DNA from: Ichthyophis bannanicus
Taxonomy: Eukaryota; Chordata; Amphibia; Gymnophiona; Ichthyophiidae
Direction of reading: 5' to 3'
Assembly: GCA_033557465.1 (NCBI GenBank)
Contig: CM066033.1
Coordinates: forward strand, 908,512,808-908,576,807
Length of the DNA: 64,000 bases
This document shows positions 32,306 to 42,060 of the stretch, piece by piece. Position 1 is the stretch's first letter; every line of letters starts with the position of its first letter. The notes beneath the pieces were generated by a model. That model worked only from the letters and a program-made list of their open reading frames with translations, did not search any database and was not told the DNA's origin. Position numbers and translations under genes: made by a program.

Positions 32306-34730
32306 CTTAGAACATAAGTACATAAGATATGCCATACTGGGTCAGACCAAGGTCCATCAAACCCAGTATCCTGTTTCCAACAGTGGCCAATCCAGGTCAC
32401 AAGTCCTTGGCAGGTTCCCAAAAAGGTACACAGGTTCCACAATGTTTGTCCTGGGGTAAGCAGTGGATTTTCCTTTTTTAAACCCAACTACACTAACAGC
32501 TTTTACTACATCCTCAGGCAACAAATTTCAGAGTTTGATTACACATTAAGTGAAAAAATATTTTCTCTTATTAGTCTTAAATTGGTTACATTGTAGCTTC
32601 ATTACATGTCCCCTAGATTTTCCACTTCTTGATGGAGTAAACAACTGATCTATGTTTACCCGTTCCACTCCATTCATTAATTTATAGACCTCTATCATAT
32701 CTCCCCTCAGCCATCTCTTTTCCAAGGTGAAGAGCCCTAACCTTTTAAGCCTTTCCTCATAGGGGTATCCTTCCATCCCCTTTATTTTGGTGGCTCTTTT
32801 CTATACCTTTTCTAATTCTGCTATATCCTTTTTAAGATATGGCAACCAGAAATGCACACAATATTCAAGGTACAGTTGCACCATGACATTATAATATTCT
32901 TGGTTTTGTTCTCCATTCCTTTCCTTATGATTCCTAGCATTCCCTTTGCTTTCTTGGCTGCAGCTGCACACCGGGTGGAGTGTTTCAATGTATTATCCAT
33001 GATGATGCCTAAATCTTTCTCCTGGGTGGTGGTTCCGAATGTGGAACCTTGCATTGTGTAACCATAGTTTGGGTTGTTCTTTCCTAGGTGCATAACTTTG
33101 CACTTGTCTATATTAAATTTCAGTATGTCAGTTTATCAAGGTCCTCTTGCAATTTAACAATCCCCTTGTGTTTTAACAACTTTGAATAATTTTGTGTCAT
33201 CTGCAAATTTGATCACTTGAGTTGTTATTGCCATTTCCAGGTCATTTATGATGATGTTAAAAAGCAGCAGGCCAAGCATACATCACTGGGGCACTCCACC
33301 CTTCTCCAGTGAGAAAATTGGCCATTTAGACCTACTCTTTGCTTTCTATCTTTTAACCAGTTCCTGATCCACAATAGTCTCATGACTTTTTAATTTTGCC
33401 AAGAGTCTCTCATGAGGGATTTTGTCAAAGGCTTTCTGAAAATCCAGATACACTGCATCAACCAGCTCAACTTTATCTACCTGTTTATTCACACCTTCAA
33501 AAAAATATAAGAGATTAGTAAGACAAGACCTTCCTTGGCTAAATCCATGTTGGCTTTATCCCATTAAGCCATAACTATCTACATGTTCAGTAATTTTATT
33601 CTTTATAATGGTTTCTACCTTTTTGCCTGGTACTTACATCAGGCTCACCCAGATCACCCCTGGAATCTTTTTTTAAAAATTGGCATTGCATTGACCATTC
33701 TCCAATCTTCAAATACTACAGATTATTTTAATGATAATTAACAGATTACTAATAGTAGGTTTGCAATCTCTTATTTCAGTTCTTTCAAAACCCTTGGATG
33801 TATACCTAGGTCAAGGTGATTTGCTACTCTTTATCAAATAGTTGTAATACATCTTCTTGGTTTATCAATATGTCTTTCAATTCTTTCGATACATCACCTT
33901 TAAATACCATTTCCAGCCATGGGTATCTTACCTACATCTTCTTCAGTAAAAACCAAAGCAAAGAATTAATTCATTCTCTCTGCTATGGCCTTGTCCTCTC
34001 TTAGCACCTCTTTTACCCCTCTATGATCTAATGCGCCAACTGACTCTCACAGATCTTTTGCTAAGAATGTATTTGAAAAAGTTTTAATTATGCATTTTTG
34101 TTTCCACGGCAAGCTTTTTTCAAATTCTCTCTTTGACTATCTTATCAATGCCATGCATCTAATTTGCCAGTGCTTATGTTGTTTCCTGTTTTCAAAATTT
34201 GGCTCCTTTTTCCATTTCCTAAAAGATGCTTTTTTAGCTACATCAGTATCTCTGACCTCACCTTTAAACCATGCAGGCAGTTTTTTTGGCCTTTGTTCGC
34301 TTTCCTTAAAGTGTGGAATAGAAGTGGCCTGGGCTTCCAGGAGAGTATTTTTGAACAACGCCCATGCTTGATATAAATCTTTAACCTTTGCAGCTGCTCC
34401 TTAATTTTTTCTTAACTATTTTCTTCATTTTCTCATAAACTCCCTTTTGAAAGTTAAAAGGTAGCATGGTGGATTTCCTTGCTGTCCTTATTCCATTTAT
34501 TAAATTGAATGTGATCATGCTATGATCACTATTGTCAAGTGGCCCCAGCATCCTTATCTCTTGCACCAGATCCTATGTTCCACTAAGGAATAGATCCAAA
34601 AGAGCTTCCCCTCTTGCTGGTTCATGAACCAGCTGCTCCAAGAAACAGTCATTTATTTCATCTAGAAACTTTATCTGCCTAGCATGTCCTGCTATGACAC
34701 TGAGCAAGTAAATACCGGGGCAATTGAAAA
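32306..34730 (-). mobile_element. CR1 LINE, 5'-truncated, decayed ORF2
   Basis: The 3' terminus is at 32306-32460 (TTAGAACATAAG tail and the TGCCATACTGGGTCAGACC block). Upstream on the minus strand come [32 protein letters not shown], the RT core (noncontiguous), the EVRDTDVAKKASFRKWKK linker near 34250 and the LDNSDHSMI endonuclease end near 34540. Frames are heavily broken. Same subfamily as 60970-61919. It adjoins a DIRS terminus at 34733. Confidence 0.8.
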
Positions 34731-34732
34731 AT

Positions 34733-35525
34733 GTAGTTACTCACCTGTAACAGGTGTTATCTGGGGACAGCAGGGATCAGTCCTCACATATGGGTGACGA
34801 TGCAGACAAAGTTCCCGTGGAAGCATCTCCCCAGCTTTCAAAGAAAGCCTTTGGTAGATGCACCACACATCCATGGACCCCTTCCTGCCCAAAGGTGCCA
34901 TCTTGCTTCAGTAAAATGACATAGCTAAGATGGCAAAAATTAAAATATGGTACAGAAGCAACTCCAAGGGGAGGAGGGAGGGTTGCGAGGACTGATTCCT
35001 GCTGCCCCTGGAGAACACCTGTTATAGGTGAGTAACTATACTTCCTCCAGGAACAAGCAGGAAGTTAATCCTCACATATGGGGTCCCCAGCTATAGGCTA
35101 CCGTGAACCTGTAAAAATACCACGGTGACCTGCAAAGGGTGAGCAGCAGCAGTTGAGTCCCTACTGAGAGACTCTCGCAAGACCCAAGTGTACTACAGGG
35201 AACCGCACTCCAGTAGCCTTAACACAGAAGGGTCGGAGGGCAGGAGTTGCCTACACCCTGAAGAGATTACGGAGTTTGGCCTGGCCAATGGTGTTGACCA
35301 GGTGGCGGCCCAGCAGATTTCCATCACAGGGACAGAACACAGATTTGCTATGGAAGTAGCCATGACCCTGACATGGTGAGCCGTGACCCGCTGGTCTAGT
35401 GAGATCCCTGCCTGCTCATAGGCGAGAGCGATGCAGTCTGCTACCCAAGTGGATAGAGCTCGCTTAGTCACTGGGAGCCCCAGTTGGCTGGGGTCATAGA
35501 AAACGAAAAGCTGACGTGATTTGTG
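34733..35525 (-). mobile_element. DIRS element, 3' part with recombinase remnant
   Basis: The left end carries TAGTTACTCACCTGTAACAG (34736), inverted near 34983-35040, the same hairpin arrangement as at 11113-11441 but imperfect. Next to it on the minus strand is a tyrosine-recombinase C-terminus. Terminal repeat plus YR is diagnostic of DIRS. Truncated at about 35525. Confidence 0.75.
35193..35525 (-). pseudogene. DIRS tyrosine recombinase, C-terminal fragment
   Basis: Frame of about 110 residues: LFVFYDPSQLGLPVTKRALS, WVADCIALAYEQAG, then AHHVRVMATSIANL and EICWAATWSTP. The H-x-x-R of AHHVR matches the conserved box II of tyrosine recombinases, which join DIRS circles to target DNA. The nucleophilic tyrosine expected shortly after the W-S-T-P block is not recognisable, and the frame appears shifted there. 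The N-terminal half is missing. Confidence 0.75.
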
Positions 35526-35905
35526 GTGGTCCTTAGGATTACTAAGGATGTAATTTGGAGAGGGACATCGATAATTCCAGAGGGATAAGTGTCCAGATAA
35601 AAATTACATATGATTTATCCATTCGATGAAGAATAGTATCCCAGGTAATAGTAGGGAAAAGAGCATGCAGGTTTAAACCTAGGGAAACAAATGGAAGAGG
35701 TTTTGGACCGTGAGGTAGTTGGATTGGCGTGCCCAATTAATAGAGTGCACTATTAGGCAAGGTAGGGCAATAGGAGGAGGCGTCTATATAAGCAGAGTCC
35801 AGCATGTTAACCCGCATGCGCGGCGTCTTTTTAATGAGCGAAGGTTAAGATTTCGCACGGTTTGAGAAATACCTTGATGAAAGTATTGTTAAAAAATATG
35901 GAGAA
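35526..35905. other. unassigned pre-insertion sequence
   Basis: No coding frame assigned. Contains the TATA-like motif and ends with the left copy (35891-35905) of the target duplication of the next element. Confidence 0.35.
35785..35792 (+). promoter_or_regulatory. TATA-box-like motif TATATAAG
   Basis: TATATAAG followed by GC-rich GCATGCGCGGCG about 30 bp on, a layout like a pol II core promoter. It lies 120 bp upstream of the HAL1-like insertion, outside its target duplication, so it belongs to the older host sequence. Use is unproven. Confidence 0.3.
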
Positions 35906-37566
35906 GAAAAACTAGAACTGGGGGAGGTGGTGCTTATTCAAGATGGCGGCAGCCGTTTGCACCGAGTGAGTACGTGCTTTCTATGGGGAGAAAGCGTAGG
36001 GGGAAAGGGGGTGGTATGCCCTCTCAACCCCCCTCTACCTCTACGCCAGTTACCTTGGGTCCTTTGGACACTTTTGTTCGTTGCACGGCTCCTGACCCGG
36101 CGTCTGGTGGGGAAGTTCTTCGAGCTGCAGCTGTACAAGAGCCGGGTGACTCGACGGCTGCGTCAAATTCATCTCTTTCCCCGCTGAGCCCTGCGCCGAA
36201 GATTCAGCAGAGCCAGCCTCTCCCTGTTGGTTTTTTGGAGCTTGACCCCCCCTCGATGGAGGAGTCGGATAGAGCTTTGAGAGGGCCCAAAGCTTCAGGA
36301 CAGAGGGGCTTTGGAAGTGCAGCCGATAGGCTGCACAGTATATCTCCAACTTCGACGCCGATTGGGGAGGAGTACTCGGGGCCGGTTGTTCCCGAGTTGT
36401 CCCGAGGTGAGCAGACGACAAAAATGGAAGCTGCGGTAACTGTGGACTCTGCTTTTGTGTTTTCTATGAAGCGGCCGTCCAGTTTCACCTTGGAGTCTAT
36501 CTGGCAAGTTATTCTCTCCCTTGGAGAAGCCTTGGTTCCAAAGATTGCATCTGTAACTCAGAAGATGAATGATTCAACCCTGGCTTTGGAGAATATGGAG
36601 AAGAAGGTGGAAGGTTTGCAATTAGAAGTTGGGGAGTATCGGAGGAAAGTGGATGCTCTGGAAGAACAGTCTGATATGCTGAAAAAGAACTTTTCTGCGG
36701 TGCATGTTAAGTTAAAACATTTGGATAATCTATCAAGGGCTAATAATTTAAGATTAATTAATTTTCCTAGCATCTCTACTGTGTCCCCACGAGATATGTT
36801 TAAACAATATTTGGTAGAGGTGTTGGGGGTTTCCCCCAAGTTAGTGCCACCTTTAGTAAAGATTTATTATTTGCCTAAGGGGAAGCTCTCACCTGGCTTA
36901 GTGAATATTGGTAGGGATCTAGATCAGGCAAATGTTTTGAATCTTACTGATTTGATAGAAAATTCTTCTAGTGAACCTTCTGTTCCTTCTACTTTGTTAA
37001 TTACTTTCACATTATTGTCAGATAAAGAATGGTTACTGAGGCTTTTCTTTCGGAAGCGGAAGTTGCCTTTCAAAGGTTTGATGGTCCGGATTTACCCGGA
37101 CCTATCTAGAGAAACTCAGAGGCGGCGTAGAGAATTTCTTATATTGCGTTCTGGAGTTCTTCAGTTGGGGAGTCTGTTTTTCCTGAAACACCCTTGTAAA
37201 TGTTTAGTGACATATCACTCTGTTTCTTATATTTTCTATGACCCCTCTCAACTGGTAGCTTTTATTTCAGCTCGTCGGCTGGAATCCTCTATTGGGGCCT
37301 CCCCTGAGCTCGCTTAATGTATACCCCGGGTTATCGGCTGCCACGATTACTTGTTCTCTGAGTGGTTAAAATGTATTGTTTTTTTCTTTTTCTCCACCTC
37401 TCTGTTATTTGTGGGCTAGTGTGAGCAAATACATTGTTGCTGGTTTCAGTATTGCTATTTTGTATTTTTCTTGCTTTGTTAGTTACTAACTGTATTTGCT
37501 CCTTTTCTCCAAGATTGTTCTGTGAAACATTCTTGTATTTTGTGTTTAATATGCTATAAATTAAAA
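35906..37566 (+). mobile_element. HAL1-like L1 element: 5' UTR, ORF1, 3' UTR and poly(A), no ORF2
   Basis: Flanked by a 15-bp direct repeat, AAAAAATATGGAGAA, at 35891-35905 and 37567-37581. The 5' end has a GGGGGAGGTGG tract and CAAGATGGCGGC, a YY1-type site also found at the start of mammalian L1. A single ORF1 follows, then about 240 bp of 3' UTR and an A-run at 37563-37572. The element is complete at both ends at about 1.66 kb yet has no endonuclease or RT, so it must be mobilised by a partner L1. The organisation is that of half-L1 (HAL1) elements; a retrocopy of a spliced or internally deleted L1 RNA is the alternative. Confidence 0.75.
35983..37317 (+). CDS. L1-type ORF1 protein (RNA-binding chaperone)
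   Basis: Intact frame of 444 residues from the first ATG at 35983. Order: a basic, Ser/Pro-rich disordered head (about 1-165), a coiled coil (about 165-250; heptads through LENMEKKVEGLQLEVGEYRR and LEEQSDMLKK), an RRM-like core beginning LSRANNLRLINFP and ending near LLITFTLLSDKEW, and a C-terminal domain with FKGLMVRIYPDLSRETQRRR. This is the architecture of L1 ORF1p, a trimeric nucleic-acid chaperone. Mammalian ORF1p is around 340 residues; the extra length is in the head. No stop or frameshift is visible, indicating a recent insertion or selection on the family. Nothing shows whether it is expressed. Confidence 0.85.
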   Translation: MGRKRRGKGGGMPSQPPSTSTPVTLGPLDTFVRCTAPDPASGGEVLRAAAVQEPGDSTAASNSSLSPLSPAPKIQQSQPLPVGFLELDPPSMEESDRALRGPKASGQRGFGSAADRLHSISPTSTPIGEEYSGPVVPELSRGEQTTKMEAAVTVDSAFVFSMKRPSSFTLESIWQVILSLGEALVPKIASVTQKMNDSTLALENMEKKVEGLQLEVGEYRRKVDALEEQSDMLKKNFSAVHVKLKHLDNLSRANNLRLINFPSISTVSPRDMFKQYLVEVLGVSPKLVPPLVKIYYLPKGKLSPGLVNIGRDLDQANVLNLTDLIENSSSEPSVPSTLLITFTLLSDKEWLLRLFFRKRKLPFKGLMVRIYPDLSRETQRRRREFLILRSGVLQLGSLFFLKHPCKCLVTYHSVSYIFYDPSQLVAFISARRLESSIGASPELA

Positions 37567-37581
37567 AAAAAATATGGAGAA

Positions 37582-37861
37582 TAGAGACGTGGGAAGCATT
37601 GAGAGTGAAATCTAGGCAGGTGAGTTTTTCTATATCTATTGTAAATATGTTCGTATATATTTTTATTTAAGATGGTTTTAGAGGGAAATAGAAGGCACTA
37701 ATTTTTGACTAATTTTTGACTGATTTTTGACTTTATTTCTGTAGAACACATAAGGGCTTTGAACCAATCCCCTGATGAAACCAAGGTGGTGAAACGCCAT
37801 AGTGGTACCTGGGGAGAGCGTTGGGACACCAGATTGAAGCCAGCAGAGGAGGCACACAGGT
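37582..37861. other. short repeats and hammerhead-like motif upstream of the RLE LINE
   Basis: Three copies of an 11-12 bp unit (TAATTTTTGAC type) occur at about 37700-37735. A CTGATGA...GAAAC motif lies at 37772-37795. No coding frame. Confidence 0.45.
37760..37840 (+). ncRNA. possible degenerate hammerhead-ribozyme-like motif
   Basis: CTGATGA (37772-37778) and GAAAC (37791-37795) have the sequence and spacing of the hammerhead core, with a possible short ACC/GGT stem between them. Flanking CCC and GGG (around 37768 and 37825) could form stem I with CGC/GCG as stem III and GTT as the cleavage triplet. Stems are short and one pair in stem II is imperfect, so this may be a coincidence or a dead copy. 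Confidence 0.25.
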
Positions 37862-38815
37862 AAGAAAGTAACAGAATTTGCAAAACAAGAGAAAAAACTC
37901 TTCAAAGAATTAGATCAGCAGACGAGGAAAAACAAGTGTCAAATCCACAAATACAGTGGAAAATACAGAGTGTTACTCCAAGAACCTTTTGTCGACCAAG
38001 AATGGACACATGAATGGTTGAGGAAAGACAGACTGAAACCGAAGGATGAAAGATTGATAGTTGCAACCCAGGACAGTGGATTGCGGACGAGATGGTTTAT
38101 GGCATGTATTGAAAAAAGCTGGCACAACAGACATATGCCAATTCTGTAAGAGCTGGAAACAGTGACTCACCTAATAGTAGGCTGTGAAGTTCTGATGGTG
38201 GAAAATTTCTATATGGAAAGGCACAACGAAGTAGCACGCCTCCTCCATTGGAAACTCTGTAAACACTACAACATCACTGTCCCTGAAAAGCACTGGGATC
38301 ATGACCCTAAGAGAATAACAGAGAATGAAGAGGTTATGATCACCTGGGATATTCCCATTCCGACGAATAAGAAACTGGATGCCAGAAAACCTGACATAGT
38401 GGTAAAGGAGAAGAACACCAGAATGGCATTGATAATAGAAGTGTCGGTACCGAGTGATTATTCTGTGAATTGTGTGGAGAGGGAGAAGATCTTGAAGTAT
38501 CAAGAAATGCAATCAGAGACCAAGAAAATGTGGCAGAAAGATATAGAAATATTTCCCATTGTACTGGGAGACACAGGCCTGATCTGTGAATTGCGTGGAG
38601 AGGGAGAAGATCTTGAAGTATCAAGAAATGCAATCAGAGACCAAGAAAATGTGGCAGAAAGATATAGAAATATTTCCCATTGTACTGGGAGCCACAGGCC
38701 TGATAAAGAAGAATTTCCAAGCAAATCTTGACAACTATCCATACATGTTACATCTTATGAACTCCAGCAGGAGGCTCTCTTTGGCACGATGCAAGTATTA
38801 CGCTGAGCATTAGCA
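37862..38815 (+). pseudogene. C-terminal zinc knuckle and restriction-like endonuclease domain of an RLE-type LINE
   Basis: Translation gives KPKDERLIVATQDSGLRTRW near 38030, a Cys/His zinc-knuckle segment (CQFCKSWKQ... interrupted by a stop or frameshift... THLIVGC) near 38145-38180, ERHNEVARLLHWKLCKHYN, then LDARKPDIVV and ALIIEVSVPSD. The K-P-D and I-I-E-V pattern is the PD-(D/E)xK nuclease of R2/R4/NeSL-like LINEs, which nicks the target for reverse transcription. The RT itself is not in the window. A 121-bp tandem duplication shifts the frame near 38585. The clade is uncertain. Confidence 0.6.
38464..38705 (+). repeat. 121-bp tandem duplication in the RLE LINE
   Basis: 38464-38584 and 38585-38705 differ at only about two positions (for example GTGTGG versus GCGTGG). 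121 is not a multiple of three, so the second copy is read in another frame. Recent compared with the divergence of the element. Confidence 0.9.
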
Positions 38816-38842
38816 GTAAATTTGAGAGATTAAGATTATATT

Positions 38843-39020
38843 CCACATATCCTGGCTTAGAAGTGAGGTTCACGACTGCCATAGTATGCGCAAAACTAAC
38901 CCATTAGGAGAAACTACCCTGTAAGACTCATCCACATAACCTGGCTTAGGAGTGAGGTTCATTATTGTTATGGTATGCACAAAACTAATTCCTTACATCC
39001 AAAATCTAATTATAAATCCC
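38843..39020 (+). repeat. 89-bp imperfect tandem repeat
   Basis: Units begin CCACATATCCTGGCTTAG (38843) and CCACATAACCTGGCTTAG (38932). Both include GTGAGGTTCA and GCRCAAAACTAA blocks. A third partial match (CACAAAACTAACCCATTCGG) is at about 39969. Probably 3' UTR of the RLE LINE. Confidence 0.65.
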
Positions 39021-39930
39021 TCTCTTACACTCAACCTGAGGTGAGAAAGCAATACATAAAAATCTACTACCATCAGTGGACTTAATCAATAGTAAGGACT
39101 TGCCTTTAGCAAGGGGAGAAAAAGATCTCAGTGCAGTCAGTACTCCCTCTTTGTGGCAAACTTAATTACCACAGGGGAATTGTCATCTCATATCACAGGT
39201 CTTGTAAAAAACTCCCACTCATTAGCACAATCATTAGAAATATTTAATATATTTCAAAATAGTACTTTTGTGTTCTTCTTCACAATTTTACTATTATATA
39301 CTATAAAATTTATCTATGTCACAGAACACCCTCACTTCAGGGAGAATGCTGGGCATTAAGACTGGATAGCTGTGAAGATGGGTGAAACAATGGATATAAA
39401 GAGCATATTAAATGTGGTATACTTGCTTAAGATTGGGCTTAATTCTCTTGGATGGTTACCCTGTTGTTCTACTTTGTTGCAGAGGGTCAGATTCGTGAAG
39501 GTCGGTAGACCTTATGTAAATGGCAGATTGCTGAGAATAATGCACAGCATTCTCCTTTAAGTGAGGATTGTTCTGTGACATAGACAAATTTTATAGTATA
39601 TAATAGTAAAATTGTGAATAATAATAATAATAAAGTACTTTTTTTAAATATATTAAAAATATCTAATGATTGTGCTAGTGAGTGGGAGCTTTTTGTAAGA
39701 CTGGTGATGTGAGATGACAATTCCCCTATGGTAATTAAGTTTGCTACATAGAGGAGTACTGGTTGCACTGAGGTCTTTTTCTCCCCTTGCTAAAGGCAAG
39801 TCCTTGCTATTGATTAAGTCCACCGGTGGTAGAAGATTTGTATGTATTGTTTTTTTCATCTCAGATTGAGTGTAAGAGAGGGATTTATAGATTTTGGATG
39901 TAAGGGATTTGTTATAAAGTGTTTAGTTTA
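38985..39930. repeat. large inverted repeat, arms ~370 bp
   Basis: The left arm (about 38985-39360) is inverted at about 39540-39930 with roughly 180 bp between. Matching blocks include TTACATCCAAAATC, CTTGCCTTTAGCAAGGGGAG, GACAATTCCCC and TGTCACAGAACA. Either two opposed LINE 3' UTR copies or a foldback element. Confidence 0.75.
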
Positions 39931-40440
39931 GTGTCCCTTAGTGCAATGATGTGTGTTTGATCTTTGATGCACAAAACTAACCCATTCGGAGAAACTAGCT
40001 CCCTAAGAAGTGCTGCTGTCCTACTGATGGGAAGAGAGAGTGCTAGTAGTAAGTGATCAGTTCAGTTTGGTGGAGAGGATGAGGGGAGTCCAGTGGACTC
40101 TCTCCATGAAAATTTGTAATAATTTACTCTCAAACTATACTTCAAAGCACATTCTTTCAGTTTTGCTATTACAAAACATTTTGCGGTTCAGAACACCAGA
40201 GAAAAATCATATTCGTGAACACAATCAAACTATTACCAACATGTACATTCTGTGTAGGAGATGGGTTCAAGTCAAAACGTTTGCTTTTGGGTTCTAGAAC
40301 ATCCATTTTATGTCAGGGAGTTTATAGCTACTAGATCGATCATACATTATAATTGTTAACCTGAAAATAAAAGTTGTTTTCCTACACGTAGGATAAAAGA
40401 GAAAGGTACTGGAACAGGGAAAGGAGGAGATCTACTTTAA
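39931..40440. other. unassigned
   Basis: Non-coding. Only the CACAAAACTAACCCATTC block shared with 38888 is notable. Confidence 0.35.
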
Positions 40441-40715
40441 TCTGGAGCGTGTGCTTCATTCAATCATGCTCCACTCTTGCTGTCCCGGACTGAGGGAAGG
40501 CATGAATTAAGAGGCAGGCTAGATCTTCTTGGCTCTATCTAGTCTCCTGTTCACCTCCTATGTGTTTCCTTACATTCCCCTAGATATGTCCCAATCCCCA
40601 GTTGTGTTGTCTTCTTGACTAGACTTTAAGCTCTTAGGAGCAGGGACTCTCTTACAGTTCATGTCTCCGTACAGCACTGCATAAGCCTTGTAGCACCATA
40701 TAAATGAGAAGTAGT
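40441..40715 (+). mobile_element. LINE/SINE 3' end with AGTAGT-type tail
   Basis: Contains CTCCTGTTCACCTCCTATG, TTGACTAGACTTTAAGCTC, GTACAGCACTGCATAAGCC and a final GAGAAGTAGTATC. Same family as 5005-5400 (minus) and 44495-45150 (plus). Confidence 0.6.
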
Positions 40716-41297
40716 ATCTGCTCCAAGCTTATCCTGTTCTCTCCTGATCATGCTCTGCTTGGGAAAGATGGTCCTGGAGCAGGAAGCAAATGCCTATTTT
40801 CAGGGATAGTGCTCAATTGAAATGAGGCAAGTGCCTCATAAGCCCATGTCTAGCCACCTCTCTGGCTGTCAGCACTAAGGCACACCAAGGACTTTCTCAA
40901 GACACAGCAGTGCGCCCTGGCACACTGGCTGAGAAACACTGCTATAGGAAACAGGTTAAGCAATCAGACATATCTGACACACAGATGCCATACATCACTC
41001 TGATAGGTAGGTAAGTTAGGGCAATAATACAACAGATGGGATAACATTCCTTTTTGCATCCCACAGGTCCAACAGCTATCATTCAACATTTTATCCACTT
41101 TGGTAGTCCAAACAGGTGTCCAGAGAATTTGGTGTACCAAAAAATAAAGAAATTGAGTCAGTCAGAGATGCTGCACTAGTCATCCTCATCAGCAAGTTCT
41201 AGAACTTACTCTACTGCCCAGAAGTCCAGATGGTTTACAGAGTAAGCAACATAACAGCTTGTACATGGAACATAATCAGGATGTGAAGTAATTTAAC
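40716..41297. other. mostly unassigned, one hAT-like end
   Basis: CACACTGGCTGAGAAACACTG ending near 40932 resembles the right end of a hAT element of the CAGTGTTTCTCAG type. A left end was not found. Nothing else recognised. Confidence 0.35.
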
Positions 41298-41300
41298 TTA

Positions 41301-41420
41301 GTGGTATGTTTACTAAACAGTGGTAGCAGCTGCTGTGAGGTATCGGAGCCACTGAATTCAATGGGGCCGCGGCTCCGATATCGTATGGCAGCCACTACCA
41401 CTGTTTAATAAACATACCCC
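41301..41420. mobile_element. palindromic MITE, copy C, TTA target duplication
   Basis: 120-bp palindrome flanked by TTA (41298-41300, 41421-41423). Left end GTGGTATGTTTACTAAAC, right end inverted. Centre identical in plan to copies A and B, with a short deletion in one arm. Confidence 0.8.
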
Positions 41421-41530
41421 TTAGAATAATTAAATAAACTTAATGTGGATGAAATAGTAATAACCTGAGAAATTAAATAATTAAAACTTAATTAATGAAA
41501 TAAATTTAACTTTGAATGAAACAGATAACA

Positions 41531-41762
41531 ATATTTATTTATCAGGGCTTTTATACTGCTTTATCATTTTAGTCAAAGCGGTTTATATTGAAACTTAAAC
41601 TTGGCAATGTACATTAAACAGGGGCAATGATAACTTGAATTCTTCTAAGGCAATGGAGGGTTAAGCTACTTGCTCAAGGTCACAAGTAGTGATAATGGGA
41701 ATCAAAGCCTGGTCTCTTGATTTCCAAGCCAGTGCTCTAACCATTAGGCAACTCTTCTCCAC
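41531..41762 (-). mobile_element. CORE-SINE (MIR-like) with L2 tail
   Basis: On the minus strand: box A-like GCCTAATGGTTAGAGCA, box B GCTTTGATTCCC, the CORE block CTTGTGACCTTGAGCAAG and an L2-type tail (AAACCGCTTTGACTAAA then GATAAATAAATA). Head, core and tail are all present, so it is close to full length. It relies on L2 reverse transcriptase, and L2 is abundant here. Confidence 0.8.
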
Positions 41763-42060
41763 TGAACTAGCTTAAATGTACAATGAGGAAGGGTTATGAA
41801 ACAAATTATACATGTGTTAGGGTATGAGCATCGCAATGATATGGACAGCGGAGAAAATGGGTGTTCACCTATGGGTTGTGTGGGGGAATGGGAGGGAATA
41901 TGGGCAGATTTCCCTTGCCAAAGACAGCTGATCAGGAGCTGCTCAAGCTGCTTATAATACAACTCTGGAAATAAAATAGAGATGGTGCTAAGAGTATAAT
42001 TTATTTTTGGACGTATTGTCTTTTGTAAGGATTCAAGATACCCCCACCATGATAGATTTA

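Noticed and set aside
41690..41762. Possible minus-strand tRNA gene
   Set aside because: Box A and box B are those of a CORE-SINE with an L2 tail; no cloverleaf could be assigned.
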